Source: Tetrapyrgos nigripes (lineage: Eukaryota; Basidiomycota; Agaricomycetes; Agaricales; Campanellaceae). Taken from it: 64,000 bases of DNA. The stretch covers positions 372,001 to 436,000 of the forward strand of contig JAACJM010000044.1 in NCBI GenBank assembly GCA_013368315.1. Direction: 5' to 3'. The position numbers and the translations under genes are program-made. Below, piece after piece: positions 57,412-64,000 of this stretch. The first letter of the stretch is position 1. Each line of letters opens with the position of its first letter. Under the pieces are notes generated by a model that worked only from the letters and a program-made list of their open reading frames with translations, made no database searches and had not been told where the DNA came from.

Positions 57412-58640
57412 CACTGGGTGCAAACACTTGTAAATCCTCTGCTTTACTGAGGTTTTACAAGAGTATTACACCAAGCCAATCAATATGTAAGACTCCTTGT
57501 CATACATTAGTATTACAAGAGACAGAAAAAATTAGAACAACCTTGTATGACCATTGTAAGTCATAAAGAAATACCATGGACTTTCAGTGTGACTTGCTGT
57601 CACTGTATACCCTTGGTGGATATACTGTGGAATTACACAGGAATTTCAGGGTGACTTTTTGTCACAATATGTCATGTAGTAAGACATATAGGAAATACTG
57701 GAGTATTTCAGTGTGACAGATAATCACAGTATGACAAACAGTAAGGCAAGAGAGATTTACAAAGGACTTACAAGGAAGCAAAATCTGCAAGAAATTTACA
57801 AAGTGACAATCAAGTCACAGTAATACACTTGTAAGACTAGCTGTATTATGAAGGAATTACAAGAAAGATTTGCTACAAACACTGGTAAATCCTCAGCCTT
57901 ACTGGAGTATTACAAGAGTATTATGGGGAACCAATCAATATGTAAGTTGGCTTGACTTACAAGTGTATTACAAAATAGACAAAAAATGAGGACTATTCTG
58001 AAAGACCATTGTAAGCTGCAAGGACATACCATGGACTTTCAGTGTGAGGCTTTGTCACAGTATAGCATTGAAGAGCATACAGTGGAATTACAAGGTGACT
58101 TTTTTGTCACAGTATGTCTTCTTGTAAAACAGAACTGAAATACCAGGGTATTTCAGTGTGAGATAATGTCACAGTAAGACAATTTGTAAACCAAGTAAAA
58201 TTTACAGAGGACTTACCAGAAGGTAGAACTTGAAAGTCTTGGGTAAGACTGCTCATATTTACACTGAATTTACGGAGGGACAGCTGTGTCACAGTAATAC
58301 CCTAGAAAGACTTGTGACTTTACAAGGGAATTACAAGATGCAGGTTTTAAAAGTCTATCTCGTAAGTCTCTGGAAAAAACCTGCATGCTAAATGGAGAAT
58401 ATACAGTGTGACAGACTAGTCACAGTAAGACACTTGTAAGTCACAAGACATTACAATGACTTTACTGAAAAGTGACCATTTTGTAAGTCATCATGTATAT
58501 CCAATGGACTTACAAGAGACTTGTTGGATGGATTTGCAGTGCATGTCAATGAAGTAATACAGAAGGGCTTACTGAAAATTTACAGGATGTAATACAATGA
58601 ATTCATTCAACCAGGTCAATTAAATGTTGCTAAATATAAA
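57412..58640. mobile_element. CACTGGG-family repeat, about 1.2 kb
   Basis: Starts cactgggtgcaaacacttgt, the TIR of the 926 MITE. The body is a degenerate alternation of ttacaagag/cttgtaag, cacagtaagaca and gtgacttttgtcaca words on both strands. The far end is eroded (tttgcagtg near 58533). It abuts the giant array. Confidence 0.6.
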
Positions 58641-58670
58641 TAGACAGCTCAGGCTGGACTGTGTCTGCCT

Positions 58671-61600
58671 TGTCATCATTGTCTGCTCAGTCTGTTAGGT
58701 CTGCCTTGTCTGCCTTGTCTGCCTTGTCTGCCTTGTCTGCCTTGTCTGCCTTGTCTGCCTTGTCTGCCCCGTCTGCCCCGTCTGCCTTGTCTGCCTCGTC
58801 TGCTCTGTCTGCCCCGTCTGCCCCGTCTGCCCCGTCTGCCCCGTCTGCCCCGTCTGCCTCGTCTGCCTCGTCTGCTCCGTCTGCCCCGTCTGCCCCGTCT
58901 GCCCCGTCTGCCCCGTCTGCCCCGTCTGCCCCGTCTGCCCCGTCTGCCTCGTCTGCTCCGTCTGCCTCGTCTGCCTCGTCTGCCTCGTCTGCCTCGTCTG
59001 CCTCGTCTGCCTCGTCTGCCTCGTCTGCCTCGTCTGCCTCGTCTGCCTCGTCTGCCTCGTCTGCCTCGTCTGCCTCGTCTGCCTCGTCTGCCTCGTCTGC
59101 CTCGTCTGCCTCGTCTGCCTCGTCTGCCTCGTCTGCCTCGTCTGCCTCGTCTGCCTCGTCTGCCTCGTCTGCCTCGTCTGCCTCGTCTGCCTCGTCTGCC
59201 TCGTCTGCCTCGTCTGCCTCGTCTGCCTCGTCTGCCTCGTCTGCCTCGTCTGCCCCGTCTGCCCCGTCTGCCCCGTCTGCCCCGTCTGCCCCGTCTGCCT
59301 CGTCTGCCCCGTCTGCCCCGTCTGCCTCGTCTGCCCCGTCTGCCTCGTCTGCCCCGTCTGCTCCGTCTGCCTCGTCTGCCTCGTCTGCCTCGTCTGCTCC
59401 GTCTGCCTCGTCTGCTCCGTCTGCCTCGTCTGCCTTGTCGGCTCTGTCTGCCTCGGTCTACCTTGTCGGCTCTGTCTGCCTCGGTCTGCCTTGTCTGCCT
59501 CGTCTGCATTGTCTGCCCCGTCGGCCCCGTCTGCCTTGTCTGCTCCATCTGCCTCGTCTGCCCCGTCGGCCCCGTCTGCCTTGTCTGCTCCGTCGGCCTT
59601 GTCTGCCTTGTCTGCCCCGTCGGCCCCGTCTGCCTTGTCTGCCCCGTCTGCCTTGTCTGCCTTGTCTGCCCCGTCTGCCCCGTCTGCCCCGTCTGCCCCG
59701 TCTGCCTTGTCTGCCTTGTCTGCCCCGTCTGCTCCGTCTGCCTCGTCTGCCTCGTCTGCTCTGTCTGCCTCGTCTGCCTCGTCAGCTCTGTCTGCCTCGT
59801 CTGCCTCGTCGGCTCTGTCTGCCTCGTCTGCCTCGTCGGCTCTGTCTGCCTCGTCTGCCTCGTCGGCTCTGTCTGCCTCGTCTGCTTCGTCGGCTTTGTC
59901 TGCCTCGTCTGCCTCGTCTGCCCCGTCTGCCCCGTCTGCCTCGTCTGCCTCGTCTGCCCCGTCTGCCTCGTCTGCCTCGTCTGCCCCGTCTGCCTCGTCT
60001 GCCTCGTCTGCCCCGTCTGCCTCGTCTGCCTCGTCTGCCTCGTCTGCCTCGTCTGCCTCGTCGGCTCCGTCTGCCTCGTCTGCCTCGTCGGCTCCGTCTG
60101 CCTCGTCTGCCTCGTCGGCTCTGTCTGCCTCGTCTGCCTCGTCGGCTCTGTCTGCCTTGTCTGCCCCGTCTGCCTCGTCTGCCTCGTCTGCCCCGTCTGC
60201 CCCGTCTGCCCCGTCTGCCTCGTCTGCTCTGTCTGCCTCGTCTGCCTCGTCGGCTCTGTCTGCCTCGTCTGCTTCGTCGGCTCTGTCTGCCCCGTCTGCC
60301 CCGTCTGCCCTGTCTGCCTCGTCTGCCCCGTCTGCTTCGTCTGCCTTGTCTGCTCCATCTGCCCCGTCTGCCTCGTCTGCCTTGTCTGCCCCATCTGCCC
60401 CGTCTGCCCCGTCTGCCTCGTCCGCCCCGTCTGCCCCGTCTGCCCCGTCTGCCTCGTCTGCCCCGTCTGCCCCGTCTGCCTCGTCTGCCTCGTCTGCCCC
60501 GTCTGCCTCGTCTGCCTCGTCTGGCTCGTCTGCCCCGTCTGCCTCGTCTGCCTCGTCTGCCCCGTCTGCCTCGTCTGCCTCGTCTGCCTCGTCTGCCTCG
60601 TCTGCCTCGTCTGCCTCGTCTGCCTCGTCTGCTCCGTCTGCCTCGTCTGCCTCGTCTGCTCCGTCTGCCTCGTCTGCTCCGTCTGCCTCGTCTGCCTCGT
60701 CTGCCTCGTCTGCCTCGTCTGCTTCGTCTGCCTCGTCTGCCTCGTCTGCCCCGTCTGCCTCGTCTGCCTCGTCTGCCTCGTCTGCTCCGTCTGCCTCGTC
60801 TGCCTCGTCTGCTCCGTCTGCCTCGTCTGCCCGTCTGCCTCGTCTGCCTCGTCTGCCTCGTCTGCTCCGTCTGCCTCGTCTGCCCCGTCTGCCTCGTCTG
60901 CCTCGTCTGCCTCGTCTGCTCCGTCTGCCTCGTCTGCCTCGTCTGCTCCGTCTGCCTCGTCTGCCTCGTCTGCTCTGTCTGCCTCGTCTGCCTCGTCTGC
61001 TCCGTCTGCCTCGTCTGCCTCGTCTGCTCCGTCTGCCTCGTCTGCCTCGTCTGCCTTGTCGGCTCTGTCTGCCTCGGTCTGCCTTGTCGGCTCTGTCTGC
61101 CTCGGTCTGCCTTGTCTGCCTCGTCTGCCTTGTCTGCCCCGTCGGCCCCGTCTGCCTTGTCTGCTCCATCTGCCTCGTCTGCCCCGTCGGCCCCGTCTGC
61201 CTTGTCTGCTCCGTCGGCCTCGTCTGCCTTGTCTGCCCCGTCGGCCCCGTCTGCCTTGTCTGCTCTGTCTGCCTCGTCGGCTTCGTCGGCTTCGTGTGCC
61301 TCGTCTGCCTTGTCTGCCCCGTCTGCCTCGTCTGCCTCGTCTGGCTCGTCTGCCCCGTCTGCCTCGTCTGCCTCGTCTGCCCCGTCTGCCTCGTCTGCCT
61401 CGTCTGCCCCGTCTGCCTCGTCTGCCTCGTCGGCTCCGTCTGCCTCGTCTGCCTCGTCTGCCTCGTCTGCCTCGTCGGCTGTGTCTGCCTCGTCTGCCTC
61501 GTCGGCTGTGTCTGCCTCGTCTGCCTCGTCGGCTCTGTCTGCCTCGTCTGCCTCGTCGGCTCTGTCTGCCTCGTCTGCTTCGTCTGCTTCGTCTGCCCCG

Positions 61601-64000
61601 TCTGCCCCGTCTGCCCCGTCTGCCTTGTCTGCCTTGTCTGCCCCGTCTGCCTCGTCTGCCTCGTCTGCCTCGTCTGCCCCGTCTGCCCCGTCTGCCCCGT
61701 CTGCCTCGTCTGCTCTGTCTGCCTCGTCTGCCTCGTCGGCTCTGTCTGCCTCGTCTGCTTCGTCGGCTCTGTCTGCCTCGTCTGCCTCGTCGGCTCTGTC
61801 TGCCTCGTCTGCTTCATCTGCTTCGTCTGCCCCGTCTGCCCCGTCTGCCCCGTCTGCCTTGTCTGCCTTGTCTGCCCCGTCTGCCTTGTCTGCCTCGTCT
61901 GCTCCGTCTGCCTCGTCCGCCCCGTCTGCTCCGTCGGCCTCGTCCGCCCCGTCTGCTCTGTCTGCCTCGTCCGCCCCGTCTGCCCCGTCTGCCTCGTCTG
62001 CCCCGTCTGCCCCGTCTGCCCCGTCTGCCCCGTCTGCCCCGTCTGCCCCGTCTGCCCCGTCTGCCTCGTCTGCCCCGTCTGCCCCGTCTGCCTCGTCTGC
62101 CCCGTCTGCCCCGTCTGCCTCGTCTGCCCCGTCTGCCCCGTCTGCTCCGTCTGCCTCGTCTGCCTTGTCGGCTCTGTCTGCCTTGTCAGCTCTGTCTGCC
62201 TCGTCTGCCTCGTCTGCTCTGTCTGCCTCGTCTGCCTCGTCGGCTCTGTCTGCCTCGTCTGCTTCGTCGGCTCTGTCTGCCTCGTCTGCCTCGTCGGCTC
62301 TGTCTGCCTCGTCTGCTTCGTCTGCTTCGTCTGCCCCGTCTGCCTCGTCTGCCTCGTCTGCCCCGTCTGCCTCGTCTGCCTCGTCTGCCCCGTCTGCCTC
62401 GTCTGCCTCGTCTGCCCCGTCTGCCTCGTCTGCCTCGTCTGCCTCGTCGGCTCCGTCTGCCTCGTCGGCTCTGTCTGCCTTGTCTGCCCCGTCTGCCTCG
62501 TCTGCCTCGTCTGCCCCGTCTGCCCCGTCTGCCCCGTCTGCCTCGTCTGCTCTGTCTGCCTCGTCTGCCTCGTCGGCTCTGTCTGCCTCGTCTGCTTCGT
62601 CGGCTCTGTCTGCCCCGTCTGCCCCGTCTGCCCTGTCTGCCTCGTCTGCCTCGTCTGCCCCGTCTGCCCCGTCTGCCTCGTCTGCCCCGTCTGCCCCGTC
62701 TGCCTCGTCTGCCCCGTCTGCCCCGTCTGCCTCATCTGCCCCGTCTGCCCCGTCTGCCCCGTCTGCCCCGTCTGCCCCGTCTGCCCCGTCTGCCCCGTCT
62801 GCCCCGTCTGCCTCGTCTGCCCCGTCTGCCCCGTCTGCCTCGTCTGCCCCGTCTGCCCCGTCTGCCTCGTCTGCCCCATCTGCCCCGTCTGCCTCGTCTG
62901 CCCCGTCTGCCCCGTCTGCCTCGTCTGCCCCGTCTGCCCCGTCTGCCTCGTCTGCCCCGTCTGCCTCGTCTGCCTCGTCTGCCCCGTCTGCTCCGTCTGC
63001 CTCGTCTGCCCCGTCTGCCTCGTCTGCTCCGTCTGCCTCGTCTGCCTCGTCTGCTCCGTCTGCCTCGTCTGCCCGGTCTGCCTCGTCTGCCCCGTCTGCC
63101 CCTTCTGCCTCGTCTGCCTCGTCTGCCTCGTCTGCCCCGTCTGCCTCGTCTGCCCCGTCTGCCTCGTCTGCCTCGTCTGCCTTGTCGGCTCTGTCTGCCT
63201 TGTCAGCTCTGTCTGCCTCGTCTGCCTCGTCTGCTCTGTCTGCCTCGTCTGCTTCGTCTGCTCTGTCTGCCTCGTCTGCTTCGTCTGCTCTGTCTGCCTC
63301 GTCTGCTCTGTCTGCCTCGTCTGCTTCGTCTGCCTCATCTGCTCCGTCTGCTTCGTCTGCCTCATCTGCTCCGTCTCCCTTGTCTGCCCCATCTGCCCCG
63401 TCTGCCTCGTCTGCCCCGTCTGCCTCGTCTGCCCCGTCTGCCCCGTCTGCCTCGTCTGCCTCGTCTGCTCTGTCTGCCTCGTCTGCTTCGTCTGCTCTGT
63501 CTGCCTCGTCTGCTCTGTCTGCCTCGTCTGCTTCGTCTGCCTCATCTGCTCCGTCTCCCTTGTCTGCCCCATCTGCCCCGTCTGCCCCGTCTGCCTCGTC
63601 TGCCCCGTCTGCCCCGTCTGCCCCGTCTGCCCCGTCTGCCCCGTCTGCCTCGTCTGCTCCGTCTGCCCCGTCTGTCTCGTCTGCCTCGTCTGCTCCGTCT
63701 GCTCCGTCTGCCTTGTCTGCCCCGTCTGCTCCGTCTGCCTCGTCTGCCTTGTCTGCTCCGTCTGCTCCGTCTGCCTTGTCTGCCTCGTCTGCTCCGTCTG
63801 TCTCGTCTGCCTCGTCTGCTCCGTCTGCTCCGTCTGCCTCGTCTGCCTCGTCTGCCTCGTCTGCTCCGTCTGCTCCGTCTGCCTCGTCTGCTCCGTCTGC
63901 CTTGTCTGCCTCGTCTGCCTCGTCTGCCTCGTCTGCTTCGTCTGCCTCGTCTGCCTCGTCTGCCTCGTCTGCTCCGTCTGCCTCGTCTGCCCCGTCTGCC
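58671..64000. repeat. giant 9-bp tandem array GTCTGCCTC, reaching the window edge
   Basis: From about 58671 to the last base the plus strand is an almost unbroken run of 9-mers GTCTGCCTC with variants GTCTGCCCC, GTCTGCTCC, GTCTGCCTT and GTCGGCTCT, about 590 units. The plus strand has almost no A for 5.3 kb. Homogeneous runs (58970-59250, about 30 identical units) alternate with variant blocks, and blocks recur as higher-order repeats (59440-59650 like 61055-61260; 60160-60370 like 62465-62640; 63280-63390 like 63480-63570). The motif holds no stop in most frames, so ORFs of 572 and 1,625 aa appear on the minus strand (RQT, EAD, GRR repeats). Rare 8- and 10-bp units switch their frame. They are probably not genes. 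Confidence 0.97.

Noticed and set aside
58676..60394. 572-aa repetitive ORF on the minus strand as a gene
   Set aside because: All frames of the 9-bp motif are nearly stop-free; there is no promoter, intron or non-repetitive domain.
58671..64000. CRISPR array
   Set aside because: Units are 9 bp without unique spacers, and the genome is eukaryotic.

Overview
The window looks like a transposon-crowded, gene-poor stretch of an Agaricomycete (mushroom-type basidiomycete) genome. The evidence is introns of about 50-75 nt with GTRNGT/AG borders, a fungal laccase, a fungal-type GST, an R-type (ricin-B) lectin, a seven-helix membrane protein of the expanded Agaricomycete kind, and the mobile elements: a chromodomain Ty3/gypsy element, Plavaka, Tnp2-like, MULE, hAT MITEs and Helitron-like elements. 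All assignments come from reading translations and termini by eye; no search was run.

Layout. 0-3.4 kb: a Helitron helicase fragment, a 279-bp MITE, a 106-bp tandem duplication and decayed repeats. 3.45-6.9 kb: a large palindrome (arms about 1.63 kb, spacer about 190 bp) carrying two divergent copies of a tiny secreted Cys-rich peptide gene, each with a TATA box and one intron. 8.1-10.2 kb: a T5orf172 (GIY-YIG-like) gene and a GST gene cut exactly by a gypsy LTR. 10.9-15.0 kb: a tRNA-derived SINE pair, a LINE RNase H remnant and a decayed Tnp2 transposase. 15.0-19.6 kb: a laccase pseudogene split by a 2.9-kb MULE with 8-bp target duplications. 21-24.5 kb: hAT MITEs, an inverted duplication and an MFS fragment. 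25.26-32.68 kb: a complete-length, inactivated chromovirus with a 5-bp TSD, a predicted self-priming PBS, and an antisense Zn2Cys6-type reading frame with its own TATA box. 33.3-35.5 kb: a secreted alpha/beta-hydrolase pseudogene interrupted by a Helitron-like element. 37.96-43.23 kb: a Plavaka DNA transposon with an accessory gene. 44.2-46.3 kb: an apparently intact two-domain R-type lectin. 46.4-55.6 kb: MITEs, including a nested Helitron-like element in a hAT MITE, and short duplications. 56.0-57.4 kb: a seven-helix membrane protein gene with stops. 57.4-58.6 kb: a repeat of the CACTGGG family. 58.67-64.0 kb: a 9-bp tandem array of about 590 units running off the window.

The genes do not form a pathway. 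The common theme is host genes (GST, laccase, hydrolase) broken by precisely definable insertions, followed by decay in which many stop codons and lost catalytic residues fall at CpG sites. The best candidates for something undescribed are the palindromic Cys-rich peptide pair, the antisense Zn2Cys6 frame in the gypsy element, the Helitron-like family with asymmetric terminal repeats, and the giant GTCTGCCTC array, whose core motif also fills the Plavaka subterminal regions.
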